Assembly (NCBI RefSeq): GCF_003258315.1
Contig: NZ_CP030032.1
Coordinates: 2,705,804-2,769,803 of the forward strand
Direction of reading: 5' to 3'
Source of the DNA: Bradymonas sediminis
Lineage (GTDB): Bacteria > Myxococcota_A > Bradymonadia > Bradymonadales > Bradymonadaceae
DNA length: 64,000 bases
Below the pieces are notes generated by a model. That model searched no databases. It worked only from the letters and a program-made list of their open reading frames with translations, and was not told where the DNA came from. Positions 36,243-43,678 of this stretch are shown here, one piece after another. Position 1 is the stretch's first letter, and the number at the start of each line of letters is the position of its first letter. The position numbers and the translations under genes were made by a program.

Positions 36243-37799
36243 ATGAATTCGAAGCTAAATATGAAATCTCGCACGATGATACTTCTGGCCGGCGGCCTCT
36301 TCTGCACCAGCGCGCTGGTCGCGTGCGGCGACGACGACGCAAATAACGCCCAACCGGTCGAGCATCAGAGCGCTCACCAGGCGCTTGGCGAAAACCTTCA
36401 ATTCGCCGTCGAGGACCTGAACCAGGCGCTGGGGTACCTGCGCACCGACACCAAATTTGGCATCGCAACCGCTGTCAGCGCGCTCGACCAGCAGTCCGAG
36501 GACTGCACCGAGCCCGCGTTCCCCGATGAGAACGGCGACACCTTCGACTGCGTCGTCGTCGAGGAAGTACGCGCCGAGGAGCAGCTCCAGGACGGCGCCG
36601 ACGCCATCATCGAGGAGCTCAACGCACGCGTCTTCCTCGAGTCGAATATCGAGGAAGAGACCGACACCAAGATCACCTATTTGGTCAGCGGCGACACCTT
36701 CTGCACCGAAGATGAGGGGGAAGACTGCGTCGCCGATATCGACGCATTGCAACTGCGCCTGGCGGTCACCTCGCCGGCGGCCGGTGATTTCAATATCTCG
36801 GTGATGGTCGGTGAGGCGCGCTTCAACCCGCTCGATGTCGAATTGCACCGCGCCAAACTCGCCGCGGAGATCGACCTGGCCGAATTGCGCCCGACCATGG
36901 AGTTGATGGCCTCCATCGATGACGCCACCCTGGATGACCTGCCCACTCTGATGCAGGGACGCATTCGCGCCGAGCTGGCCCACACCGCCACCACGGCCAC
37001 CGCGACCATCGATATTCAGGAGAAGATCATCGCCAGCGGCAATGATTGGAGCGTGAAGATCGACCCGGCGGCGCCGGCCGCGCGCTTCAGCGTCGACAGC
37101 GGCACCAATATGCTCCAAGCCCTGCTCGCCCTGAAGCCGGTCGAGATTCAGGCGCCGGTGAGTGAAACCGAAGTCGTCTGGGATTCCGAGGGCGGAGAGA
37201 CCGAAACCACCACCGAATACGACATCCTCGCGCAAGTCGCCGGGGCGAGCTTCACGCTGGACTATCTGGTCGGTGAAGACCGCGTCGAGATCAACAATAT
37301 CGGCCTTGGAGCCGCCCAATCCACCCTCGATATCGACGGGCACCGCGTTCTGGAAGTTGACCTCAACGCCAACGACGGCCGCGCGATGAACCTCGAAATC
37401 GAAGCCATCGGCGACGAGGGAGCCAAGATTACGATGACCCCCGGCATGGACCTCGCGCTGATGATCAAGCTCATGGAGGTGCAACAGCACTTCAATGACA
37501 TCCAGGACTGGATGCTCGACGATATGATCAACATCGCCTTCAACGGCGCGGCCGCTCCAAAACTGCGCATCGAGGACGGTGAAGTTGAGGTCCTCGAGGG
37601 CACCCTCTCGATGAGCTCGACCTCTGCGAATATCGATGTCGAGATTGCTGCTGGTCAGTGCATGATCGATGACAACGCGAGCCCGAGCGTAGGCGGCGGA
37701 ATCGAAGGTGGCGGAATCGAAGGCGAGATCGGCGCAGACGGCGAGATGGAAGAAGGCGCACACCCCATGTCGGGCATCAGCGCCGGCACCTGCGGATAA
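36243..37799 (+). CDS. lipoprotein of unknown function
   Basis: The 518-residue product has a signal peptide and lipobox ALVAC, then a highly acidic mature protein (pI clearly low) with no recognised domain. The first 150 residues are helical, with Glu/Asp-rich pairs and a few cysteines (a CTEPAF-type block and CTEDEGEDC), then strand-rich parts, and a C-terminus with tandem GGGIEGGGIEG and two final cysteines. Acidic composition may suggest calcium or other cation binding or a halophilic setting; no specific motif shows it. The AGGAG ribosome site is good. A single-gene unit. Confidence 0.6.
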   Translation: MNSKLNMKSRTMILLAGGLFCTSALVACGDDDANNAQPVEHQSAHQALGENLQFAVEDLNQALGYLRTDTKFGIATAVSALDQQSEDCTEPAFPDENGDTFDCVVVEEVRAEEQLQDGADAIIEELNARVFLESNIEEETDTKITYLVSGDTFCTEDEGEDCVADIDALQLRLAVTSPAAGDFNISVMVGEARFNPLDVELHRAKLAAEIDLAELRPTMELMASIDDATLDDLPTLMQGRIRAELAHTATTATATIDIQEKIIASGNDWSVKIDPAAPAARFSVDSGTNMLQALLALKPVEIQAPVSETEVVWDSEGGETETTTEYDILAQVAGASFTLDYLVGEDRVEINNIGLGAAQSTLDIDGHRVLEVDLNANDGRAMNLEIEAIGDEGAKITMTPGMDLALMIKLMEVQQHFNDIQDWMLDDMINIAFNGAAAPKLRIEDGEVEVLEGTLSMSSTSANIDVEIAAGQCMIDDNASPSVGGGIEGGGIEGEIGADGEMEEGAHPMSGISAGTCG

Positions 37800-37816
37800 T
37801 GCGCATCGCTTCACCC

Positions 37817-37851
37817 AGCAATGAGCCCGGACACGCGACGGGCTCATTGCT
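37817..37851 (+). terminator. hairpin, probable terminator
   Basis: A 12-bp stem (37817-37828 with 37840-37851) 18 bases after the lipoprotein stop. No T-run follows. Confidence 0.5.
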
Positions 37852-37956
37852 AACCCCCTGGAATGAAACGATAATCTCAAACTGTTGCTTAGGATAACAC
37901 CGCGATGACATTTCGTCTTTCGGTGTTATTTTCGTTTCAATACCAGGAAAGGCCGT

Positions 37957-38754
37957 ATGAAATTCATCTCACGATTTACCCCCATTATGCTGGCGGCGCC
38001 CCTCACCCTCATCGCAGCAACGGCGACCGCGGAGCCCGTCGGCGCCGTCGTCACCCCAGAAATCACCAGTCAAACAGAAGTTCCTGATCTCAGCGGCACC
38101 TGGGCGCAAAAAGTAGTCACCAGCGCAGTGTCCAAGGTTTCGATGATCGGCGAGGTGATCTCCCAAACCGTCGCGATTAATCAGGTTCAAATAAAGCAGA
38201 ATGGGCGAGAAATCACCGTCACCACCAAGCCCTGCTCGGTGGAATTGCTCAGCGACCAGTCGATGATTAAACCGCAGATCCCGCGCTCCTATATCGACGC
38301 GATGGACACTCACACGCGCAAGGCGACGCTGCAGGGTGACGCCGGCAAATATTCGCTCGTGATGCCCGGGCGAACGACCGTTTTGGGCGCGAACCTGAAG
38401 AGTTTGGACGACGCATTGCCCACCGAGCCCAATGATCCGCGCGTGGTCGACCCGGACAAGGACGGCCAACCGGGCATGACGATGAGCATCACCGGGTTGG
38501 TGAAGAGCGACCTCTATCTGGTCCAAAAACACTGGGACAAGATGAAGGGACAGCTTCTGCCAGGCGACCGAATCGCCGGCGAAGTCACCTGGAAAACCAA
38601 CCAGGTCATCCTCGGGGCGACCAGCCGTATGGTCGGCGACAGCCCGGCGAGTTCGCCGCACCCGGACAAAAAGCAGAGCTATTTTCGCATGACCCGCGTC
38701 GACGAGGCGGACCAATGCCAAAATATCGTGAGCAAGAAAAAAGAGCTCTTTTAA
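37957..38754 (+). CDS. secreted protein of unknown function
   Basis: The 265-residue product has a signal peptide cleaved at ATA-EP and no lipobox. The mature part begins with a motif VPDLSGTWAQKVVTSA, then beta strands, a central DPDKDGQPG loop of EF-hand-like/calcium-loop appearance (about residue 168), and a Lys-rich end. LSGTW at the N-terminus is seen in several lipocalin-like secreted proteins, but the rest does not let one decide. A good ribosome site (ccaggaaaggc) precedes the ATG. Monocistronic, ended by the hairpin at 38801-38837. Confidence 0.6.
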   Translation: MKFISRFTPIMLAAPLTLIAATATAEPVGAVVTPEITSQTEVPDLSGTWAQKVVTSAVSKVSMIGEVISQTVAINQVQIKQNGREITVTTKPCSVELLSDQSMIKPQIPRSYIDAMDTHTRKATLQGDAGKYSLVMPGRTTVLGANLKSLDDALPTEPNDPRVVDPDKDGQPGMTMSITGLVKSDLYLVQKHWDKMKGQLLPGDRIAGEVTWKTNQVILGATSRMVGDSPASSPHPDKKQSYFRMTRVDEADQCQNIVSKKKELF

Positions 38755-38800
38755 CGCCGACCGCCCTCCTCGCACAAACACATACCTCGCCCAGACACAA

Positions 38801-38837
38801 AAAGGCCGCCCCCGGAAACTCCCCGGGGGCGGCCTTT
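38801..38837. terminator. bidirectional rho-independent terminator
   Basis: A perfect 15-bp stem (38801-38815 with 38823-38837) with A's before and T's after, between the secreted-protein gene and the convergent methyltransferase gene. Confidence 0.88.
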
Positions 38838-38859
38838 CTTCGAATCAAGTCACGTCGAC

Positions 38860-39849
38860 TTAGTTCGCGGCTTCGTCCGACTCTGCGGCTTCATCCGCCT
38901 CAACAGCTTCTTCCTCGACGACCTTACGGAACTTCAGGGTCATCCGGTCGCTCTCGCCGATCTCGAGGTATTTCTCGCGATCGGTGTCGCCGAGCTTAAG
39001 CGACGGCGGCAGCGTCCACACGCCTTCGGGGTGGTCGGCGGTGTCTTTGGGGTTGGCGTTAATCTCCGAGGCCTCGACCAGCTCAAACCCAGCAGCCTCG
39101 GCGCGCTCGATGACGTAGGAGGTCGGGACATAACCGGTCTTGGCGATCTCCATCACGTCCATGCCTTCGGCCTCTTTGGCGCGATGCTCAACGACGCCAA
39201 AGATTCCGCCGGGCTTCAGGACTTTATAGGACTCGGCGAAAATCTCGTCCATGATTCCCTGGGTGATAAACCCGTGGAGGCTGCGGAACGTCAACACCAT
39301 ATCGGCGCTGCCTTCGGCGCCGATGTCGACCTTTACGCCCGGCTGAAGCATGCCGGAGTGCACGTTCTTCGAGAAGAGCGGGTCATTCTTAAGGCGCTCC
39401 TCGAAGTTATTGTAGATGCGGTTCGTATAATGGTCGGGCTGGTCGGTCTTCGGCGCGAAGCTCGCCGCGATCAGGTGTCCGTCGACGAGCACGGGCGCGA
39501 GGACCTCGGTGTACCAACCGCCGCCGGGCCAGATCTCAACGACCGTCATATCCGGCTTGATGCCGAAGAAGTTCAGCGTCTCGACCGGATGACGATATTT
39601 ATTGCGCGCGATATTTTGCTCGGAGCGCGCCGGATTCTCAGCGGCGACCGTGAGCGCCTGCTCCATCACTTTGGCGCTGGCGCCTGCTTCAAGGTCTGCC
39701 TTCGACTTGTCAGCCGACGCCTTCGCGGATGCTTCCGCCGAGGTCGCGGCCTCTTGGCCAGCCTTATTCATACCGTCTTTGAGTTGAGCGGTCGCGCCGT
39801 TACAGGCGACCAAAGCGAGAGCCAACGATGCAACAATCATAATACGCAT
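38860..39849 (-). CDS. SAM-dependent methyltransferase-like lipoprotein
   Basis: The 329-residue product has a lipobox LVAC (Cys16), so it is exported and lipidated. A 40-residue Ala/Lys/Glu/Ser-rich, apolipoprotein-like helix follows (25-65). Residues 85-285 form a class I methyltransferase-like fold: VEIWPGGGWYTE (104-115) is motif I, GSADMVLTFRSLHG motif IV, and VLKPGGIFGVVEHR motif VI. A methyltransferase outside the cytoplasm would lack SAM, so it may instead bind another ligand; related exported proteins are known in other proteobacteria. The C-terminal tail is acidic. Start at 39849 has ggagatattt ahead of it. Confidence 0.75.
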   Translation of the reverse strand: MRIMIVASLALALVACNGATAQLKDGMNKAGQEAATSAEASAKASADKSKADLEAGASAKVMEQALTVAAENPARSEQNIARNKYRHPVETLNFFGIKPDMTVVEIWPGGGWYTEVLAPVLVDGHLIAASFAPKTDQPDHYTNRIYNNFEERLKNDPLFSKNVHSGMLQPGVKVDIGAEGSADMVLTFRSLHGFITQGIMDEIFAESYKVLKPGGIFGVVEHRAKEAEGMDVMEIAKTGYVPTSYVIERAEAAGFELVEASEINANPKDTADHPEGVWTLPPSLKLGDTDREKYLEIGESDRMTLKFRKVVEEEAVEADEAAESDEAAN

Positions 39850-40037
39850 AAATATCTCCAAGTTGGGTTAGATGTTCGCGGCGTCTATAACACCATTATT
39901 TCGAGCTGTCAGCCCTGCTAGAAATCCCGCGCAGCTCTGCGCTAACCCGCCCGATTGCCGATCGTTTTGCGGTCGTTATAATGGGCCAGCTGCCCCGACA
40001 ATCATCAATTTTACTCGGCACTCATGGAGATGAACCA

Positions 40038-40430
40038 ATGAATGAACAACCCAGAACGCATCTTGAGATTAATCCCGAATTATGCGGCGAAGTGGTGGCG
40101 CTAGCGGTTGGCCGCGCGCAGGTTGAGCTGGTCGCAACCTCGGTGATGGCGGCCGATGAACGAGGGCTCGTTCATGGAGGCTTTGTGTTCGGTCTGGCCG
40201 ATTACGCGGCGATGCTCGCGGTCAACGACCCCAATGTCGTACTTGGGGCGGCCGAAGCCCGCTTTCTGGCGCCTGTGACGGTCGGCCAAAAGATCATCGC
40301 ATACGCTGAAGTTGAAGAGGAGGCGGGGAAGAAGCGACGGGTCGAGGCTTACGCGAAGGTGGGCGATGTCGAGGTGTTTCGGGCGAAGTTCACGGCGTTT
40401 GTACTCGAGAAACACGTCCTCGACCAATAA
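40038..40430 (+). CDS. hotdog-fold thioesterase, PaaI-like
   Basis: The 130-residue protein is a hotdog-fold thioesterase. The helix with HGGFVFGLADYA (46-57) carries the HGG motif and Asp55 that serve as the catalytic centre in PaaI-type enzymes, followed by the strands AEARFLAPVTVGQKI. It probably hydrolyses acyl-CoA thioesters; the substrate is not evident. The ATG at 40038 has ggaga 7 bases ahead. It converges on the PilZ gene with only 1 base between the stops, so the two may run into each other on opposite strands. Confidence 0.85.
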   Translation: MNEQPRTHLEINPELCGEVVALAVGRAQVELVATSVMAADERGLVHGGFVFGLADYAAMLAVNDPNVVLGAAEARFLAPVTVGQKIIAYAEVEEEAGKKRRVEAYAKVGDVEVFRAKFTAFVLEKHVLDQ

Positions 40431-40431
40431 T

Positions 40432-40839
40432 TCAGAAATCCGAGCCGCTAAATAGGAGGGCATCGCTGAGCTCGATATATTCGTGCAGGCTCTCCTTTCC
40501 GCGCGGCGAGAGCTGCAGAAACTCCACCCCAAAACCGCAGGGCTCCTCGGGGGTATCTCCGGCTTCGGGGCGGCTCCAGGCCACGCGCGCAATCGCGCGG
40601 ATGGGTTCCTCGCAATTCGGCAATTTAAACGCCAATTTGCACTCTACGCCGTGCTCCGGAATTTGCTCAGTCGCGACAAATAGCCCTCCCGAACTGATGT
40701 CGTTTGAGACACCGGTATATTGGCGAGAATCGATCATCCAGGCGACCTTCACCCGCAAATCATGACGGTCTTGCTCCCGCTTATCAGGGGTAAAAAAGTC
40801 CGCATCGTAAAATACGTCTTCCCAATCGATCTCGTTCAT
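40432..40839 (-). CDS. PilZ domain protein
   Basis: The 135-residue protein is a single PilZ domain: RxxxR at 21-25 and 25-29 and the DxSxxG motif DISSGG (47-52), the two parts of the cyclic-di-GMP binding site. It therefore probably senses cyclic-di-GMP and controls motility or surface structures. There is a Glu/Asp-rich N-terminal tail and a short C-terminal helix. No diguanylate cyclase or phosphodiesterase lies in this window. Confidence 0.85.
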   Translation of the reverse strand: MNEIDWEDVFYDADFFTPDKREQDRHDLRVKVAWMIDSRQYTGVSNDISSGGLFVATEQIPEHGVECKLAFKLPNCEEPIRAIARVAWSRPEAGDTPEEPCGFGVEFLQLSPRGKESLHEYIELSDALLFSGSDF

Positions 40840-41159
40840 CGGTTCTTACGTCCCAAAAGAGGTAGAGGGTCTCACAACTAGTATAGCGCAAAACTCAACC
40901 CTAGTTAAAGGCTCTAATAAACTACTCTTCAGCCGACTTGCAAGCATATGCCCCGAGCATGTCCGGGCGGATTGCGAGAGCAGGCAGCTCAACATCTCGA
41001 GCGCAAACCCGGGCAATAGCAGGTCGCCGACCAAGATAGCACTAAAACGGTGAAAATCCCCGGAGGAGCGAAGCTCTCCGGGGATTTACTTTACCAGGCA
41101 AAAGCACGAGCGCGGCCAGGTTAGGCGCCGTTAGTCCCGACGCCCTCACCGACTAATGC
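40840..41159. other. intergenic region
   Basis: Contains the terminator at 41054-41087 and the promoter area of the PilZ gene. A minus-strand frame at 40846-41034 has no ribosome site and no resemblance to any family. Confidence 0.45.
41054..41087 (-). terminator. rho-independent terminator
   Basis: A 12-bp stem (41054-41065 with 41076-41087) that reads into T's on the minus strand, downstream of the L-domain lipoprotein gene. Confidence 0.65.
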
Positions 41160-43088
41160 TTAGCGCTCTCCCCGGCGACGGTCTTCCCCGCGGCCGTCAT
41201 TGCCACGGTCGGAGTGGCCGCTATCGCAGCGATGATGACCGTATCCATTGCCTTGATGCTCGCGGTGCCCGCGGCCCCGCTGGTTCCGATGACCGTCCTC
41301 GGAATCGCGCGGGCAACAGCGATGGTGACCATACCCATTGCCTTGATGCTCGCGGTGCCCGCGGCCCCGCTGGTTCCGATGACCGTCCTCGCAGTCCCAG
41401 TCCCAATCGCAACCGTCACTCCAGTCACCATCACAGTCGTCCCAATCATCGTCACACTCGTGATCACAATCGTCGTCACAATCATCATCACACTCGTGAT
41501 CGCAATTATCGCAACCATTGTCGCAGTCATCACAATCGTCGTCGCAATCGTCGTCACAACCGCTATCGCAGTCATCACAATCGTCGCTGCAATCGTCGTC
41601 ACAACCGTCGTCACAGTAATCGCAATCGTCGTCGCCGTTATCACCGCAATCGTCATCGCACTCGTGATCACAGCCGTCGTCGCAATCATCATCGCAGTCA
41701 TGGTCGCAATCGTCGTCGTCGCCATCATCACCGCAGTCGTCGTCGCATTCGTCGTCGCAGTCATGATCGCAATCGTCGCCGCACTCATGCTCGTGCTCAC
41801 AGTCCTCATGCGGAGGCGGCTCGCACTCGCCGTCACAATCCGGGTTGGGTTTGCACGCGCCATCGGCGCAGGCGCACCAGCGCGGAATCTCGACCCACGG
41901 GATGCGACATTCGGCGTAGTTCGCCTCGGTCGTAATATCCCCCGCGCACTCGACGATCTGAGCGATCAGCTCATCGATCTGGCACTGCGACCAGCGGAAG
42001 TTATGCGTGATATCAATGTCGCCGCCGACGTAGACCAGGCAGTCCAACTCGACCCTGGCCAATACCGGGTTGCGCACGATTTCCAAGAGGCCGCCGATGC
42101 TGGCGAGGTTCGGGGCGATCAACGCCCGAAGGCTGGGGTTATAGTGGACGTAGAACGCCCCACCGACCGTGGTCAGGCTCGGCAGGCACAGGTATTTCAG
42201 CCGCTGGCTATGCTCGAAAATAAATAGACCACAGACCTCCTCCAGGCACGGAAGAAGCAATTTGGTCAGGGCGTTCATGCCGGCGAAGATCATATCGCCG
42301 CCGACCTTTCGAAGACTCTCAAAGGAGACGGTGTGAACCTTCTGGTTATTAAAGACGTGAAGATTGCCGCCGGTCTCTTCGAGACAGTCAATCTTGACCG
42401 ATTTTAATTGCTGATTGCCTTCGATGACCAGGCCATCGCCGACATATTTAAGCTTCGGAAGACGCACATATTCGAGGACGGCATTGTCGCTGATCGTGAG
42501 ATATTTACTGACCGAGCGCAGCCCCTTCAGCTTGCTTAGGTTAAGGACGTCTTCGGTGTCCTGGATGAGGACGTGCCCCTCAACGTCGAAGCAATCGAGC
42601 CCCGCGTACGCGTCGAGGTCGGACGCCTCGTCGATAATGACGTCATAGCCGATAATCACACAGCCATCGCTGCCCGCCCCGGGATAGCTATTGCCCTCTC
42701 CCGAGTAGTCATTGGTCGGGGTCGGGTAGGGATTCCCCACGGGTGGAGAAGTCGGAGCGCCGGGAATCCGGGTGGGTCCATCCACCTCCCCGACCGGTGG
42801 CAGGCCCGGAAAACGGTCCCGGATATCAGCGGCCGGAGGCTGGTTGGGTCCCGGCACAGGCAATTCAAACTCGCTTCGCCCCACGCGCTCAGGATCGACC
42901 GCGAGGCGCGCCTCGGCGCCTGGCGAACCCGCGAATGTACGGTCTCCTTCAGGAACCGCCTGCGCCGAGCCTTGCGGCGATTGCTCCCCGAAACCATTGG
43001 CGTCACCGCAGCCAACCCCGGCGACCATGAGCAGCGCTACCAGCGATGCACACCACCCAGTCAGTACTCTTCGTCTTTGATGATTCAC
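41160..43088 (-). CDS. receptor-L-domain lipoprotein with Cys/Asp/His-rich tail
   Basis: From the GTG at 43088 the product has 642 residues. It has a basic N-region and a lipobox ending AGVGC, a Pro-rich spacer, then about 240 residues of leucine-rich-repeat-like receptor L-domain strands (YLTISDN, GLVIEGN, GGNLHVFNN, GGDIDITHN), and a C-terminal 230 residues of extreme bias: about 140 residues almost wholly Cys, Asp, Glu and His in CDDDCDHDC-type units, then two 30-residue Arg/Gly/His repeats. The tail suggests dense metal binding or disulfides; this is inference. The frame extends to an ATG at 43124, but gggggaaaac precedes the GTG and gives a canonical signal. Confidence 0.75.
   Translation of the reverse strand: MNHQRRRVLTGWCASLVALLMVAGVGCGDANGFGEQSPQGSAQAVPEGDRTFAGSPGAEARLAVDPERVGRSEFELPVPGPNQPPAADIRDRFPGLPPVGEVDGPTRIPGAPTSPPVGNPYPTPTNDYSGEGNSYPGAGSDGCVIIGYDVIIDEASDLDAYAGLDCFDVEGHVLIQDTEDVLNLSKLKGLRSVSKYLTISDNAVLEYVRLPKLKYVGDGLVIEGNQQLKSVKIDCLEETGGNLHVFNNQKVHTVSFESLRKVGGDMIFAGMNALTKLLLPCLEEVCGLFIFEHSQRLKYLCLPSLTTVGGAFYVHYNPSLRALIAPNLASIGGLLEIVRNPVLARVELDCLVYVGGDIDITHNFRWSQCQIDELIAQIVECAGDITTEANYAECRIPWVEIPRWCACADGACKPNPDCDGECEPPPHEDCEHEHECGDDCDHDCDDECDDDCGDDGDDDDCDHDCDDDCDDGCDHECDDDCGDNGDDDCDYCDDGCDDDCSDDCDDCDSGCDDDCDDDCDDCDNGCDNCDHECDDDCDDDCDHECDDDWDDCDGDWSDGCDWDWDCEDGHRNQRGRGHREHQGNGYGHHRCCPRDSEDGHRNQRGRGHREHQGNGYGHHRCDSGHSDRGNDGRGEDRRRGER
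41245..41391 (-). repeat. 90-bp tandem duplication at the 3' end of the L-domain gene
   Basis: A 57-base segment is identical at 41245-41301 and 41335-41391, a period of 90 bases or exactly 30 codons. It codes for the GHRNQRGRGHREHQGNGYGHHR part of the tail (in two pieces, GHRNQRGRGH and REHQGNGYGHHR). Confidence 0.9.
41400..41815 (-). repeat. low-complexity Cys/Asp/His-coding repeat
   Basis: Degenerate 9-12-base units of the types gtcatcacaatc and gtcgtcacaatc are strung together over 400 bases. On the minus strand they code for the Cys/Asp/His tract of the lipoprotein. The unit repeats likely expand and shrink by slippage. Confidence 0.85.
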
Positions 43089-43143
43089 GATGCGTTTTCC
43101 CCCATTGGAAATTAATAAATACAACGGTTCATACAGCGCTGTG

Positions 43144-43167
43144 CCGCTCGCGATGCATCGCGAGCGG
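43144..43167. repeat. 24-bp perfect palindrome
   Basis: CCGCTCGCGA, TGCA, TCGCGAGCGG: a complete palindrome in the gap upstream of the L-domain gene and downstream of the zinc-ribbon gene. A second perfect 10-bp palindrome (acagcgctgt) lies at 43133-43142. No T-run follows on either strand, so it may be a protein-binding site, or a terminator of the zinc-ribbon gene. Confidence 0.6.
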
Positions 43168-43249
43168 TTCTGCAGTGATATGCATCAAGCCTGAGGTCCT
43201 CATAGCACTCAAACTAACCAGAGATTGCTATCTTAAAAGGGGCTTTTTT

Positions 43250-43507
43250 CTATTTCTCTGTGCACCCCCTCCCCAACTCCCCTCCCAGGCAAGATGCGCC
43301 CGCCTCCGGAACACTCTCCCCGCTGCCATTGCAAACTTTGCAGGGGTCTTCCACGCGGCGAAATCCCACGTAACGACCGCGCCCCAGACACCCGGGGCAC
43401 ACAATCTTTGCGACCGCCGCTGGACGCGGATTATCTGCGTCCAGCGGCATCGACGTGGGGGTATTCAGAACGTGGCGAACGTAGTCGGTGAGGTTAATCT
43501 TCGCCAT
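43250..43507 (-). CDS. small DnaJ-type zinc-ribbon protein
   Basis: The 85-residue product starts MAKINLTDYVRHVLN and has two CxxCxGxG units, CPGCLGRG and CKVCNGSG, separated by 14 residues, like half of a DnaJ zinc centre. The unit pairing would bind one zinc. Small proteins with isolated DnaJ-like zinc knuckles often act as chaperone adaptors or RNA-binding factors; the role here is unknown. Two further cysteines close the protein. The ribosome site (gagag, 9 bases ahead) is modest. The longer frame to 43606 adds a segment with no family resemblance. Confidence 0.55.
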   Translation of the reverse strand: MAKINLTDYVRHVLNTPTSMPLDADNPRPAAVAKIVCPGCLGRGRYVGFRRVEDPCKVCNGSGESVPEAGASCLGGELGRGCTEK

Positions 43508-43678
43508 TTTTATGCTCTCAACAAAAGGACATCGATCACTGCGTGCTCTACGCGCGTCGCCCGATGCAGGGCCGCCGCGTCCCGGCAACCCTGCGCGGTC
43601 GAGCATAAGGGAAAACTAACCACGGATTCGCGCCAGGCTCAGCTCAAGTTGGCGGCTCTCGCGGCGGCGTGGAAGCAA

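Noticed and set aside
36255-37880. Minus-strand frame of 541 codons opposite the acidic lipoprotein gene
   Set aside because: The plus strand has AGGAG, a signal peptide and a lipobox; the minus frame has none of these and shows complement-style bias.
41400-41815. CRISPR-like appearance of the 12-base repeats
   Set aside because: Units are too short, have no unique spacers and keep reading frame; they are a coding repeat.
41214-42227. Hydrophobic plus-strand frame looking like a many-helix membrane protein
   Set aside because: It is the complement of the Asp/Cys/His repeat codons (gtcatc read as Val-Ile). Real membrane proteins do not have such a monotonous pattern, and the minus frame has L-domain repeats.
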